Counted from the first letter of the stretch, positions 33,166 to 44,549 are shown. The stretch: DNA of 64,000 bases from Rattus norvegicus (GCF_036323735.1 NC_086031.1:37293725-37357724), one strand, 5' to 3'. Notes: generated by a model not told the origin, from the letters alone. Program-made: numbers and translations.

Positions 33166-33383
33166 AACAAGGGGCTAGGGGGACGTTTTATCAGTAAGTG
33201 CTGGAGCAGCAGAATTTGAGTCCAATCTTCAGCACTCATATACAGATCTCGGCATGGTAGTGTGTGTAAGTAACAGCAATGTTGGAGGTGTGGAAAAAGG
33301 AGGTACCCTGGGGCTTGCTAGAAAATAAGTCTACAATACTTGATGAGGTCCAAGTCAGTGAGATATGTTGCTTCAAAATGATA

Positions 33384-33390
33384 GACAGAC

Positions 33391-33437
<47 letters not shown>

Positions 33438-33462
33438 GATAGAGAGATAGAGAGATAGATAT
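33384..33462. repeat. (GATA)n microsatellite
   Basis: A run of about 15 GATA units grading into GATAGAGA variants. It sits in the tail half of a B4 SINE. Confidence 0.95.
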
Positions 33463-33511
33463 CTCCATAATACATACATAATACATACAGACATAGTTAG
33501 ATATAGAAAGA

Positions 33512-33553
33512 AATGTGTGTGTGTGTGTGTGTGTGGTTGTGTGTGTGTGTGTA
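33512..33553. repeat. (TG)n microsatellite
   Basis: About 20 TG units with one 'gtggttg' interruption, within the same SINE-derived segment. Confidence 0.93.
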
Positions 33554-33814
33554 GGGAGAAATGATAGACAAGCAGACAGACACACAAATAGAAGAGTAGA
33601 CAACACCCACTGTACAATACCCGAGGTTTACAGCCTTCTGTGCATTCATGTTTATACATGTGTACACATACAAACATATACATTAATAAAATAACTAAAA
33701 TATGTGTTTATATATTCCTTTTTTATGTTTCCTGTATCTGAGAATCTCTTAGCAGTCCAGAAACATGCAAATGTCTTAGCCAACACTAAAATATACCTTC
33801 CAAGGGTATTATTT

Positions 33815-34080
33815 CTGTTACAGTGATAAAATACCATGACTTAGCAACTTTGATGAGAAGGGGTTTATTTAGGTTATAATTCCAGAATACTTTCCATCAT
33901 TTCCCAGAAGACTAGGTGCTCAAAGTAAAGAGTAGTAGAGAGATATGAATACAGCTACACTGTCTGCTTGTTACTTATGCTCATGTAGATTTCTTTCATT
34001 ATTGGAGAGTTGAGAGTCTAATACAGGGAATGGTGCCACCCACCATGGTGCAGTCTTTTAACAATCAAGATACTACTCCA
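33815..34080 (-). mobile_element. Rodent LTR-like fragment (MaLR/RMER type), reversed
   Basis: Starts with 'ttctgttacagtgataaaa', 'taccatgacttagcaactt' and 'gaaggggtttatttagg', the reversed LTR 3' end. It continues to 'ggaatggtgccacccacca'. It appears to be the same family as the plus-strand copy at 51040-51445. Confidence 0.6.
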
Positions 34081-34081
34081 A

Positions 34082-34205
34082 GGGTTGGACAGAAGACTCG
34101 GCAATTAAGAGGACTGGCCTCTTTTCCAGAGGACCCACTTTCAATTCCCAGCACCTGAGAAATCTGGTTTACAACTGTCTGTAATTTCAGTTCTTTGAGG
34201 AAATG
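34082..34205 (+). repeat. B2/B3-type SINE
   Basis: 'gttggacagaagactcggc', 'ccagaggacccactttcaa' and 'ttcccagcacctgag' form the pol III-type head; a short B2/B3 body follows. Confidence 0.65.
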
Positions 34206-34445
34206 TGTCTTGGTGCTAGGCCTAGTGTCTCTTCTCTTCCCCTGCCTGTGGATCCAGGTATACAACTCTCAGCTACTTCTCCAGTACCATGACTTCCTCT
34301 GTGCTACTAGGCTTCTCTCTCTGGTGATAATAGGCTAAAACTCTGAAACTGCCAGCAATTTCCAGTTAAATGCTTTTTCTAAAACAAGAGTTGTCTTGTC
34401 TCTTCACAGCTATAGAATACTGACTCAGACACCATGCCATTCCCA
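34205..34445 (+). mobile_element. MaLR-type LTR 3' part
   Basis: 'cctgcctgtggatccaggt', 'caactctcagctacttctcc', 'ctaaaactctgaaactgcca', 'agttaaatgctttttctaa' and 'tgtctcttcacagctatag' follow the order of a murid MaLR LTR with its polyadenylation region. Confidence 0.7.
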
Positions 34446-34565
34446 TTTGCTGGTATCTCCTCTCTCTCTCTCTGCCTCCCTCCCTCCTTCCCTCCCCCCC
34501 TCTCTCCCTCTCCCATTCCCTCTCCCTCTTCCTCTCCCCCCATCTGCTTTCCCCCTTCCCTCATC
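34446..34565. repeat. CT-rich low-complexity tract
   Basis: Almost pure pyrimidine on the plus strand over more than 100 bp (CTCTCT, CCCTCC and CCCTTCC units). It lies between two MaLR-type LTR ends. Confidence 0.9.
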
Positions 34566-34574
34566 CTCCTCATT

Positions 34575-34775
34575 TCTTTCTATTTCATGTTTGCTGACCA
34601 AATGTAAGTGTTCAACTATTGCTCTAGTATTATATTTACGTGCTGCTAAGGCTCCCTGCCATGATTGTCATAGAAATCCTTTAACTAAACGCCGAAATTA
34701 AATGTTTTCTTTTATTACTTAACTTGTTCATTTTGCTTGTCATATCAATAAAACAATAACTAGAACACTTTATAA
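34575..34775 (+). mobile_element. MaLR-type LTR 3' end, second copy
   Basis: 'aaggctccctgccatgatt', 'ccgaaattaaatgttttct' and 'caataaaacaataactagaa' repeat the 3' end order of the LTR at 34205-34445 with different divergence, so this is an independent copy. Confidence 0.6.
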
Positions 34776-34964
34776 GAAGACCGAGTAAGTAATCTCTACC
34801 CCTTTCTAATCTCCCACCTCAAATGCTTCAATCCTTCTTTCTTTTTTTCATATTCTATCCTTTTAGTTGATAAACTTTGCAATGAAGGAAAGCATAATTC
34901 TATTGTTAAGCACACAGTCTTTGAAATTTCATTGAGGAATTCAAAGAAAACTAATACCTTCCTT

Positions 34965-35065
34965 AAAAGGAGCTCACTATGTAGTTCAGAGTGAATTTGA
35001 ACACTTGATCCTTCTGTTTTAATCTTCGAGAGCTGGAATTACAGCTGTATGCCAAAAAGCCCTCC
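34965..35065 (-). repeat. B1 SINE, reversed
   Basis: 'ggagctcactatgtagttca', 'gaatttgaacacttgatcc' and 'gagagctggaattacagctg' follow the reversed B1 order. Confidence 0.65.
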
Positions 35066-35688
35066 TCTTAACTAAGTTTCTCATTAGAAGATGAAAGTAA
35101 TCTCAGATCAACAATCCAGTTTTTCAACCTCAAATGCCATTAAGAAAACTATACCCCAAACTAGCAACTAAAAACGAATACTACATTTAAAATCAAAGTT
35201 AAATAGAAGAGAATTAAAATACATGAGATATAGTGGAACTGAATGATAAATATCTCCCACTGGCTCCTACATTAAATACATAATTCCCAGATGGAGATGC
35301 TATTTGATGTAGTTATAGAACCTTTAGACCTGGAAGTGTGCTGGAAGAAAAACATTATTGGAGGATAGGATTCAAGGGTTGATAGCCTTATCCCACTTCC
35401 TGTTCTTTCTAAGAGCTTCCCACGTGTAGACTAAATGTGATCTCTCTGCTTGCTGCTCATGATATGCCTTCTTCACCATTATGAACAGTATCTTTCTTGA
35501 ATCTTTATTGACCATCAAGAAACATAAAATAGATCCATAAACTCTTAATCTTTAGTGAATTTGCCTAAGATGAAAGAAGATGAAAAAGGATACTTGAATC
35601 CAGGTACAGAACCACTAAATCTGAAGAATCAAAATAGGTTACAACTCAGTATTAAGAGCAATTGTCCAGTAATAAGTGATTTTTTTCT
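35066..35688. other. Low-copy DNA
   Basis: No repeat or gene recognised. Confidence 0.4.
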
Positions 35689-35689
35689 C

Positions 35690-35925
35690 AAGTAGCGCCC
35701 CTCTCTGGTGACTAGGTATTCAAATATATGACCCTATCAGGGCCATTTTTATTCAACCTAAACCACATGGACTTTTGAAAGTACAAAGCCCATCCCCAGT
35801 AACAGCCTTCCTCCAACAGTCCATACCTCTTACTGTTCTCAAACAGTTCTACCAACTACGCACCAAGTATTCAGACATGTAAGCCTTTGGAGGCCGTTCT
35901 CACTCAATCCACCACATAAGGCAAC
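35690..35925 (-). mobile_element. Two adjoining MaLR-type LTR 5' ends, reversed
   Basis: 'tctggtgactaggtattca', 'atatatgaccctatcaggg' and 'ccatttttattcaac' form one reversed LTR start. About 120 bp on, 'aagtattcagacatgtaag' with 'gccgttctcactcaatcca' forms another. The LTR would begin, on the minus strand, with a TGTGGTGG-like end at 35925. Confidence 0.6.
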
Positions 35926-36180
35926 ATTCCAAATATTTTGGATGAGTGTTCTCTACTATGACCTCTTAAAAGTCCTCTCTTCTTCACACAAGCATGTAGA
36001 GCTGGTCCTTGTCAAAACCTAATAGCACAATATTTAAGAGTCAAGTATTCCTCAATCCTCCAGAAGTTTAACTTGGCCAGGCAGAGGACCCGCAGTAGTG
36101 ATGGTGAAGAGCTTGATGTAGCAGGAAGCCTGTCCTGGTATATGTAACTCCAAACGTGAAGTGGCATTTAGCACTAAGAA
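35926..36180. other. Low-copy DNA flanking a hairpin
   Basis: Nothing recognised. A short outer pairing segment ('gcaggaagcctg' at about 36120) may extend the neighbouring inverted repeat. Confidence 0.35.
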
Positions 36181-36181
36181 T

Positions 36182-36269
36182 ATGGTGGGCAAGAGTACCT
36201 GAAATCTATCTCACGTAGTTTTTAGTGTTAAACTCCATTAGGTGGATTTCAGGTGCTCTTGCTCACCAT
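36182..36269 (+). other. 30-bp inverted repeat, pre-miRNA-like hairpin
   Basis: Arm 36182-36211 and arm 36240-36269 pair over 30 positions around a 28-nt loop. Twenty-six positions are Watson-Crick. The four remaining positions are all G-U wobbles when the plus strand is transcribed, so that RNA would fold without a mismatch. The arms share GCAAGAG and CACCTGAAATC-type text. No known repeat family is recognised around it. Whether it is transcribed is unknown; it could equally be a remnant of a palindromic DNA transposon. Confidence 0.7.
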
Positions 36270-37305
36270 GGCTCTCACACGCTCCAGGCTTGCTCCAAGA
36301 TCACATGTATTTCTGCCTGACACTCAAGAGGAAGAAATCTGTCCAACTAAAAGCAGAAACCAATTGAAATTGAAAACAGTTTCACGCCTAAGCATTCTAA
36401 AGATTGTTCAAACTTTCATACTTTAGAGATTTGAATAATTTGCATGTCTACTAGTGTAATGTTGTCTAAGTGGGAAGGCAGAAATATGTTGCTTCTTGTG
36501 TCCTCTCTTTTCAATTTTTTTCCATACAATTTCTTCTAATAAAACACTCACTGAAGGTAAAGCGGTGTATGTGTTTAGCATGCTCTCCAGAAATAAATAC
36601 TTTTGCCGCGCCCAAGGTATTTTCTTCACAACATTTGCCACATTCCAAAGTTCTTCTCTCTCCGTAATGCAACTGAAAACCCTGGACAATCAAAGAAGCT
36701 CCAGCCTAAAGCCTGTTTATCACACACATCATGTACCTCCCTCTTTTTGGTCTTGTGCAAAACCAAGGATCAGAAATTAATTATCCCCAAGTAAGTATAC
36801 AATCCAGAACTTTTTAATTTATTGAATCCATAACCAATTAATGTATTACACTGGCTCATCTGTCATGAAATCATATTGCTGAATTAGCTGATAGCCTCAA
36901 ATATTGACAAAGCCTCTCATACGAAATGCATCACTTGGCACTTGCGTGTATATGCCTTTCACTTTATTTGAATCCGTGATTACATGTACAGCAGGGTAAC
37001 CTTGATAAATACTGACTTCTTTTCAAAAGTTTTATAAAAGACTTTGCTGTTGTACAGAAGCATTTTTTATTTCTTTACTTGCAACAAAGCTACTGGCACT
37101 AAAATCTCACATAATTTTAAAAGTGTAAAATAATTCTTTGATAATTTTAAAGTAACAAGCGTTAACAACTAAATGACTTAGAGCAGAAATTATTTGGTAT
37201 CTGTTTTAGCTGCATGAAAGTATTAAATAACAGGAATGATTGGGAGGCCTTGCAATTAGCTCTACATTGGTGATGAGGAAATAAAACACGTAGAAAATAA
37301 AAGTG
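36270..37305. other. Low-copy DNA
   Basis: Overlapping open frames on both strands at 36423-36794 look accidental. The minus strand has a faint C-x2-C-like text, but no complete zinc finger can be formed. Nothing else is recognised. Confidence 0.35.
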
Positions 37306-37307
37306 TA

Positions 37308-37490
37308 AGGAGGGGAGAGACAGCTCAGGGGTTAAGAGTGAGCACTGCTTTTCCAGACACTCGGAATTCAGGTCCTAGCACCTGTGTCGAAAGAGCCAGG
37401 AATGCCTGTAACTGCAGCATCCTCTGGCACATGTGCATGTTTGAATCCACACATATACTCATAGACAAATTAATACAAAAGACATCTTTT
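37308..37490 (+). repeat. B3/B2-type SINE
   Basis: 'ggagagacagctcaggggtt', 'gcactgcttttccagacac' and 'aattcaggtcctagcacc' form the tRNA-like head. The B3-type body and an A-rich tail ('acaaaagacatctttt') follow. Confidence 0.75.
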
Positions 37491-37711
37491 AAAAAGAGAA
37501 AAGAGAGTTAATCTTTATGTATACATATTTTTTGTTTTTAATTTGGAAAGTCTAATGTTTACTTTATGTGCATGATTGTTTTTTCTGCATGCAAATCTGT
37601 GCATCACATCCCTGAGAAATTAGAAGATGTGTTTTTAATAACTGTCTTGAAGAATGTTAAGAATTGTGAACTAAATGATCGATAGTGTTTCACTGACAAT
37701 ACCAAAGTATT

Positions 37712-37715
<4 letters not shown>

Positions 37716-37761
<46 letters not shown>
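37716..37761. repeat. (TG)n microsatellite
   Basis: About 23 uninterrupted TG units, not obviously attached to a SINE. Confidence 0.95.
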
Positions 37762-37766
<5 letters not shown>

Positions 37767-39868
37767 AGGCTTACAAAATGAAATTCATTGAAATCAGCCA
37801 ACATTTTAATGGGTTTTTAAGCATTCTCAAGAAACATGATTTTATCTTGCTTCTAGATTTTAGAATTTTATTAGCTCTGACTTTGGCTGCAAAAAGTGGC
37901 CCAGCCTAATTGCTAACACTTCCATCAAGAAGCATGGAGATTTGGATAGCTGGCCGCCTCCTGTCCCTACTATCTGCTCCCCACTACCTGCTTCTGGTTC
38001 CTGTGGCTATACTCAAACACCTCAATCTTGTTTCCTCTGTATCCAACAGATATGGTGGCTCCTAACCCTCAGGTAATCCTTATTGTCACCATTCATCTCT
38101 ACTGCAAAGAACCAACTCTAGACACAGTCCTTTAATCCAACAATTGAGGACTACAGGTATTGTTTCTACATTTCCTTAGGTATCTGCAAGATAAAGGCAA
38201 ATATTCTGGGGAGACACTAGTGTCTAGAATGAATTCCATTTTATTTTGAAACACTGGCTTATTTGCTTCATAATTATTTATTAAGCTAGCCATCTGTTTA
38301 ATGTAGAATAGAGTGAATGCAGAGTATTCACCATGATTTATTTGTGAAATACAGTGTAGGGACTATCATGCTCACATACGCATTTCTCAACATTCCAAAA
38401 TAAGCATTTGCTCAATCTACATCTCACATAAGTTCATAAAACTATGCTAAATATGTAGAAAATGATAGATGTCTTCTTCATTTCGAGCAGGTGCTTCAAG
38501 CATTATATTTAACTCTCAGTTTCCATTTTAGGGAATAAATATGCCCACCAAATTATTATAAAAATATCCTAATATTGATTATGTATTAGGACACTGTTCT
38601 ACACAGATACTCAAATATTGCTGAGTGTCACAATGTGGCTTTAAAAATGATGTTACTTTCATTTTTTTCTTCCAATCAGCCTTATTACTCCTTCTTCATT
38701 ATCATCATGCTTAGAATATAAAACATTTAAATCATGTCTTTAAATAAAGTTACAATGACATAGTATTGTGAATACAAAAAGATTAAAAGTAAAATTAAGT
38801 AAATTCATTTGGGCAATGGAAAACATGAAATACTACCATGGATAATGACTTGGACAAGGTCACCTGATCTGCCATTGACATAGACTCCATTTCAATGATA
38901 TTTCACTTCAAGATTTCACGATTTATTTCAAATGAAATTCCAGAAACCATTCACTTTTCTGTAGCTTGTTTGTTAAATTGTTAGTGTCCCTTCCTTTTTC
39001 TCAAGCTAGCAAGACTAGAAATGGTTATTTAATTTATAAATGGATTAAATTTATAATGAATTATTTTTAAAAACAACAACATTGAATGGTCTATGGGATA
39101 TGTACTATTATTCAAAATTTTTATCATGATGCGATGATATAGTTTTTATTTTATCAATGAAGACATTGAAGAACACACAAAATAAGAAACTTACTTCAGG
39201 CCCATCTGGCTAATGTTGAACTATCAGTTTTAATTTTTAAACATTTAGATGTTTCTAAACACAATTAAAAAAGATTTCAAAGGTTATAGGCCTGTAAATA
39301 AGATAAATACATGTTGATTAAATTATCATAAAATCAATTTCACATTTTAGATGTAATTATCATTTTAAAATTCCCTTACTCCTGAAAACGTTGTTCAATT
39401 CTATCATGTAAAACTGACAGTACCCAAAGAAAGACATCAGATATTCAACATTACTAGTAAGTGAACGTGAATAAGGACAGTATTATGGAGATTGCTCTAA
39501 CAGTCTCAGGAAAGAAAAGCATCCAGCACTGGGGAATCTACAAAATTCTCCATAGAACAAAATCATCAAAATGTGTATTAAATGTGTAAAGCTTGCATAT
39601 CATGAGGCATTCAAAGTATGAACCTGCTTCTAAATAATACAATTGAATGTTAACACCAATTCTGAACTACCATTAAAAATAGTTATCAATAATAATTAAT
39701 AGAATAAGTATCAAATCCATCTGAAGAGACATCACAATGGAAAAGTCAAATTAATCCTATAAAAATATTATTATCAAGTGTAGTAGGTAAGGAATAGGTA
39801 GATTTTAAAACCTTACAATCTTCTATGTTTGTAATAAAAAAGAAAAGTGTAACACTTAAAATCATTGT
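37762..39868. other. AT-rich low-copy stretch, ~2.1 kb
   Basis: No repeat family is recognised except a doubtful B1-like scrap near 38125-38150 ('cctttaatccaacaattga'). No exon, RNA or promoter could be supported. Confidence 0.4.
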
Positions 39869-39869
39869 A

Positions 39870-40008
39870 CCTGGAAAGGATTAGAGGCTGAAGAAGCTTG
39901 CCTCCAAGCCTGAGGACCTGAGGAAGATTCTTGAGACTCATATAATGGAAGGAAACAATTGATTCCCACAAATTATCTTCTGATTTCACACAAGTATCGT
40001 GGTACAGG
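39870..40008 (+). repeat. B3-like SINE
   Basis: 'ttagaggctgaagaagctt', 'aagcctgaggacctgagga' and 'tgattcccacaaattatctt' followed by 'tctgatttcacacaagtat' match the B2/B3 order in a diverged copy. Confidence 0.55.
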
Positions 40009-40195
40009 GATGTGGTAGTACATCTCTGTGATCCTGATATGTAGGAGGTAGAGGCAGGAGGATCAGATGTTCAACCTCACTCTTGTATATATACGTAGTT
40101 GAAGACCAGAATGGACTATATGAGACCTGATCTCACAACTAACCAACCAACCAACCAGCCAATCAAACAAACAAATGAAAAACAACAGCAAAATA
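40009..40195 (+). repeat. B1 SINE with AACC-rich tail
   Basis: 'gtggtagtacatctctgtg', 'gaggtagaggcaggaggat', 'gaccagaatggactatatga' and 'gacctgatctcacaactaa' are B1 in order. It ends in an (AACC)n/(CAAA)n tail at 40137-40185. Confidence 0.75.
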
Positions 40196-40450
40196 AGTCC
40201 ATAAATATACAAATGATTGTAAAATAGTTTTGTTTCTACTACTTTAGATGTCCAGAAATTGAAAAAAAAATTTTGCAAAATAGTTGACAGTAGTAAGTAG
40301 GGGGAATTGTGCGGAAGTAAGACTTAATTGCCTATTCTTGATTTGTTCTGTTTTTATTAATTACAGCTTTGACTATATGTTACCTGCTAAATAATTTTTA
40401 AGTTGGGCAAATAACAAATAGTTCTAAACACTATTTGGTATATTCATTCT

Positions 40451-40454
<4 letters not shown>

Positions 40455-40501
<47 letters not shown>
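40455..40501. repeat. (TG)n microsatellite
   Basis: About 23 TG units, followed by 'tcatgcgcatgcacatg' and then a reversed B4 SINE. Confidence 0.95.
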
Positions 40502-40502
<1 letters not shown>

Positions 40503-40604
40503 CATGCGCATGCACATGCTGCAAGAGATATACATACATGTATGTATGGAAAGCCAAAGATGAAAAGTGGATGTCATTTACAGTCACCATTATTTAAGAA
40601 AATA

Positions 40605-40812
40605 TATATATTTTAAGAGAGATGGAACTTAGTGGGCTCTACCCACTGGCCAGAAAGCTCCAGGGATCCACCTGTCTCTGCCCATCCTGTGCTGCGGTTG
40701 CATGTTCAAGTACACACCTTCACAACCACCTTTTTAGTTGGTGCTAGAGCTAAAACTGAGATCTTCATGGTACTGGCAAGTGCTTTACCCACTGAGCTAC
40801 CTCCCGATCCTC
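40605..40812 (-). repeat. B4 SINE, reversed
   Basis: 'aagctccagggatccacct', 'gtctctgcccatcctgtg', 'ttggtgctagagctaaaac' and 'tttacccactgagctacctc' are the reversed B4 body and head. Confidence 0.75.
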
Positions 40813-41388
40813 ATTTCAGCTATTCTTAGAGTACCAAATAAGATTAATAATGCAGAGAAACTTAGAAACACATCAAGGGTTGAATGGTAAATTGCAGAAG
40901 GATATGAACTCCATAAAGATTTCACATTTGGCCTCACTGGACAGGGTCTGGGGTAGAGCAAGCTTACCAGCTGCTGTCCTTGCACACCCCAGGCCGCATA
41001 CTGCAACACTGAGTCCTCAACTTCTGGGGGATTCAACTCCCACACTTCCCTTGAAAAGATGTAAATATTTTCACATGAACAAACTGACATCGATGAAAAC
41101 TTAGCTTGGCAATGGCTCATAAAATGCAGAAAACCAAAGAACTTACCCAGTATGTATGTTGTAAATCAAATATGAAGCGGTAAATGAGTAATGAAAAATC
41201 TGAAATAAAAAAAAGAATAGAGTAATCAATCACAGTTTTGAGTAAAGGATTGATCTTAGTGCACACTACCGATTGGCTATTAGGGAAAACACAAGACAGG
41301 AAATATACCAATTAAGGTGTTTATTGCTTTTCTTTTTGCAACATTTTAACTAGAAAGACATCTTCCTATTCTACTTAACCCCTGTTTG
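40813..41388. other. Low-copy DNA
   Basis: No repeat or gene recognised. Confidence 0.4.

Positions 41389-41450
<62 letters not shown>
41389..41450. repeat. (CT)n microsatellite
   Basis: About 31 uninterrupted CT units: a pure homopyrimidine run with mirror symmetry. Confidence 0.96.
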
Positions 41451-41453
<3 letters not shown>

Positions 41454-41454
41454 T

Positions 41455-41640
41455 ACGTGCATGCATACACACATTAGTTTATGGCCCTTTGGAACCTGAG
41501 GTCAACCTAGGATCTAGTTCCTCAGTTGCCATTTATAATTTGTTGTTGTTGTTGTCTTTTTGCTTTGTCTTGAGAACAAATGGCCCACTGTCCCTGAACT
41601 TATCACCTCTACCACGTGTCCAGGCACAGAGTCCTTAAAT
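41455..41640 (-). repeat. B4 SINE, reversed, diverged
   Basis: 'ggaacctgaggtcaaccta', 'agttcctcagttgccattt', 'tgtcttgagaacaaatggc' and 'cacgtgtccaggcacagag' follow the reversed B4 order. Confidence 0.6.
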
Positions 41641-41835
41641 TTGGCAGTTCTTTTTGTTTGACTAGCTTCTTTTCTGGCTCTCTTCTCCCTATATTCAATG
41701 TTCTTTGTGTTTCACCTTCCATATATCCTGTTGCTCACCAGCCTCTGTCCCATATTGTCTAGCTTATATATCATGCAAATTAAATTCATTTTCTCTGTAG
41801 GGCTTTCATGTATTTGTTTACTTATTCATTTGTTT

Positions 41836-41886
41836 TCTTTCTTCTTTCCTCTTTCCTTTCTTTCTTTCTTTCTTTCTTTCTTCTTC
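41836..41886. repeat. (CTTT)n-rich run
   Basis: Seven or more CTTT units with a CT-rich lead-in. Confidence 0.9.
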
Positions 41887-42542
41887 ACTTAGGGTATCCT
41901 AAATTGAGAAAAATTGGGAAATTTCTTTGGATACAGCCTGTTTGTGTTCCTGACTGATAATGCATTGAAATATATTGCACTCTCAAGCTTTTAGATATTC
42001 TCCACAGCAGAGGGTTAATTATGCTGATATTTTAAGCTTGTCTTTTCCCAGACACAGGAATGAGTAACCTTCTCAAGATCACCTAAACTCATGGTGTTGT
42101 GATTATTTGCCAGACCCAGATAATGTTTCAGAAACAAATTTTCTGAAAGGGAGAAACTTATTTCTGCAAAAATGTTTGGTAATTCTAATTTTATTTTTTT
42201 TGGATATTTTATGTATTGTTATATAATAATTATGGTGGATCAAAGATCATTAAAAATGATCCGTAAAACAAATAAAACAAAATTGCTCTAAAAAATGTTT
42301 GGTAATGAAAAAAAACTGGGTTAATATTTTCTTGTCAGTTCAGAGACACGTTTTTTGAAATAGTTGGTTACTGCTTAGTAATTGTGAATAATTTTTAAAA
42401 TGTTGATTATTTATGCAGGTGTGCCTGTGGAGGGTGCACCGATGAGTCCAGTTAACCCAGAGACCTTAAAAAGAGTATACAGAGCCATTTTCTATCTCCT
42501 CTGTAAGCTCTTTTAACATTGTCCTTTAACAGTCGTGTGTCT
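41887..42542. other. AT-rich low-copy DNA
   Basis: No repeat or gene recognised. Confidence 0.4.
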
Positions 42543-42847
42543 AGGTTGAGAAGATAGTTCAGTACATGAACCACTTGCCATGCAACCATGCAGCCTAGAG
42601 TTCAGTCTAGTGCACACCTAAAGCCATATTCAGGCGTGCACATTTGGAATCCTAGTGGTGTGGGAGGTAAAAATGGACTATTCCCAGAAGGTCAGTCACC
42701 AGTTCTCTTTGAACATTCAGTGGGCAATAGTAAATCCTGTCTTAAGGAAGTTGGAAAGCAGTAACCAACAGCTGACTTTGTTTTCTGATGTCCCCATATA
42801 ACCAACCATAAGAGTATATATACACTTTTATTCATGAATATGCATAT
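42543..42847 (+). repeat. B4 SINE
   Basis: 'ggttgagaagatagttcagt', 'gccatgcaaccatgcagcc' and 'gagttcagtctagtgcac' form the tRNA-like head. 'ggaatcctagtggtgtggg' and 'aaatcctgtcttaagg' follow, with the CA-rich tail at 42848. Confidence 0.7.
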
Positions 42848-42859
42848 ACACACACACAG

Positions 42860-42911
<52 letters not shown>

Positions 42912-42912
42912 G

Positions 42913-42957
<45 letters not shown>
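42848..42957. repeat. (CA)n-(GA)n compound microsatellite
   Basis: CA units to about 42874, then about 40 GA units with GG interruptions to 42957. It forms the tail of the adjoining B4 SINE. Confidence 0.95.
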
Positions 42958-42959
<2 letters not shown>

Positions 42960-43665
42960 GCATATGTACCTTATTTCTTTTGAAATGTCTTTGCTTTCCA
43001 AGGGTAACAGTATTCACAATAGGGCAACACAAAATCTTACACACAAAAATTACTACAAAACTATCACCGGATTTCTATTTTTCTAACCTAAAATGATGAA
43101 ACTAAAGAATCTGGAGGAAAACAGGAAAATGGAAGAAATTGAAAAGGATAAATTAGGACAATAATGGTGGGTATGCTCTATCCGAGGGAAAATTATTTCT
43201 TTGAAGCTATGTCAAGGTGGTGAAAAAAATTCTTAACTTATCTTTATTAAAATATGGGTTTATATTGGTACTTTCCATTCTTACTCTGCAATGACAAATG
43301 GGATTTTTGTTCCTCTACTGAGGGTTGAATGCACAAACATTGTTAATGTTGCCAAATAAAACCTCTTAGAAGTAAAAACACGGCTTCTTCTCACTGTAAT
43401 AATAATTTTGATTAAATAAATAAGTCACAAATTTGCCAAAGTAGTATAAACGTTCCTTTTCTGCAGGAAAGCCTGGTCTCCCACTCACTAGATTTGTTTC
43501 TAATTGAGGTTTTATTCTTCATTGTTTCTGGAATAGCTTTCAAATCTGAGATTACCCTTGTTGACGGGGCATAGTTTTCATTGGCATCTGTGTTGACATT
43601 CATATTGCATTCACTAAAATTACTTATCAGACTCCAAATTTTATTATGTTTTATTTGTTGTGGAG
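42958..43665. other. Low-copy DNA
   Basis: A 91-codon minus-strand frame (43412-43687) has no recognisable domain. Otherwise nothing is seen. Confidence 0.4.
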
Positions 43666-43667
43666 AG

Positions 43668-43745
43668 CTGTGTGTGAACATGAGCATGAACTTGCATGGA
43701 GGCTGGAGATCAACCTAAGGCTTACTCCTCAGTTGCTCTTCAACC

Positions 43746-43791
<46 letters not shown>

Positions 43792-43915
43792 CCCTATATA
43801 TTATGTATTTTGACAGAGATTCTTTGAATGCGAGGCTTTTCAACTACCCTGGCTGTCCAGTTAGCTCCAAGGTTATTGGGATTACAGGCAAGCTCTGCCA
43901 GGTCTAGCTTTTTAA
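43668..43915 (-). repeat. B4 SINE, reversed, with internal (TG)n
   Basis: 'ggaggctggagatcaacct' and 'cctcagttgctcttcaacc' precede the TG run at 43748-43789. The body resumes with 'ttttgacagagattctttg' and 'gggattacaggcaagctct'. Confidence 0.65.
43748..43789. repeat. (TG)n microsatellite
   Basis: About 20 TG units inside the reversed B4 SINE. Confidence 0.95.
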
Positions 43916-44044
43916 AAAGTCATTTATTTTTACTGTATTCATATGGATGTTCTCCATGAATGTATTTCTGTGCAGTGTGTATGCCCTGTCCATGGAGACC
44001 TCAGATACCCTAGACCTGAAGCTACAAATGTCTCTTAGCAACCT

Positions 44045-44412
44045 CCATTGGAGGAATCAGAGAAAGGATTGAAAGAGCTGAAGGGGCTTGCAATCCCATA
44101 AGAACAACAATGCCAACCAACCAGAGCTTCCAGGGACTAAACCACTACCCAAACACTGTATATGGACTGAACCATGGCTACAACTGCATATGTAGCAGAG
44201 GATGGCCTTTCTGGGCACCAATGGAAGGAGTCCTGCCAAGTTTGGATCCCCAATGTATGAAATTTGGGGGAGGGATAAGGGGGGTAGAACACCCTTATAG
44301 AAGAAGGGGAGGGGGAGGGGATAGGGGCTTATGTACCAGAAACCAGGAAAGGGAATAACATTTGAAATGTAAATAAAGAAATATCCAATAAAAAGTTAAA
44401 AAAAAAGAAAGA
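44045..44412 (+). mobile_element. 5'-truncated L1, 3' UTR only
   Basis: The L1 3' UTR in order: 'ggaatcagagaaaggattg', 'agagcttccagggactaaac', a G-rich tract, 'gggaataacatttgaaatg' and an A-tail with AATAAA. It is of intermediate age, between the young L1 and the Lx8-like ends. No TSD was found. Confidence 0.92.
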
Positions 44413-44549
44413 AAACCAGTATTCAAACAGAAAAATAAAATGGTTCTTAGCCACTATTCATATTCTGGAAATCAAAACTAGTTCCTCTGGAAAAGAAATC
44501 AGTATGCTTAAGCACTGAGAAATCTGTATGTTCAGTTTTTCTGTGAGTT

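Larger units (their letters stand above)
33170..33670 (+). repeat. B4 SINE expanded by microsatellites
   Basis: The head 'aaggggctagggggacgtt' and 'aatttgagtccaatcttcag' are followed by the B4 body ('ggcatggtagtgtgtgtaa', 'ggcttgctagaaaataag'), then GATA and TG runs. The B4 end ('gtttacagccttctgtgca') lies at about 33625-33670. Confidence 0.65.

Noticed and set aside
34396..34701. 101-codon frame with Ser/Pro/Leu repeats
   Set aside because: Covers the CT-rich low-complexity tract between two LTR fragments.
36423..36794. Cluster of overlapping open frames on both strands, with faint C-x2-C text suggestive of a zinc-finger remnant
   Set aside because: No complete C2H2 unit or linker can be read in any frame, and all frames are equally open, as expected by chance.
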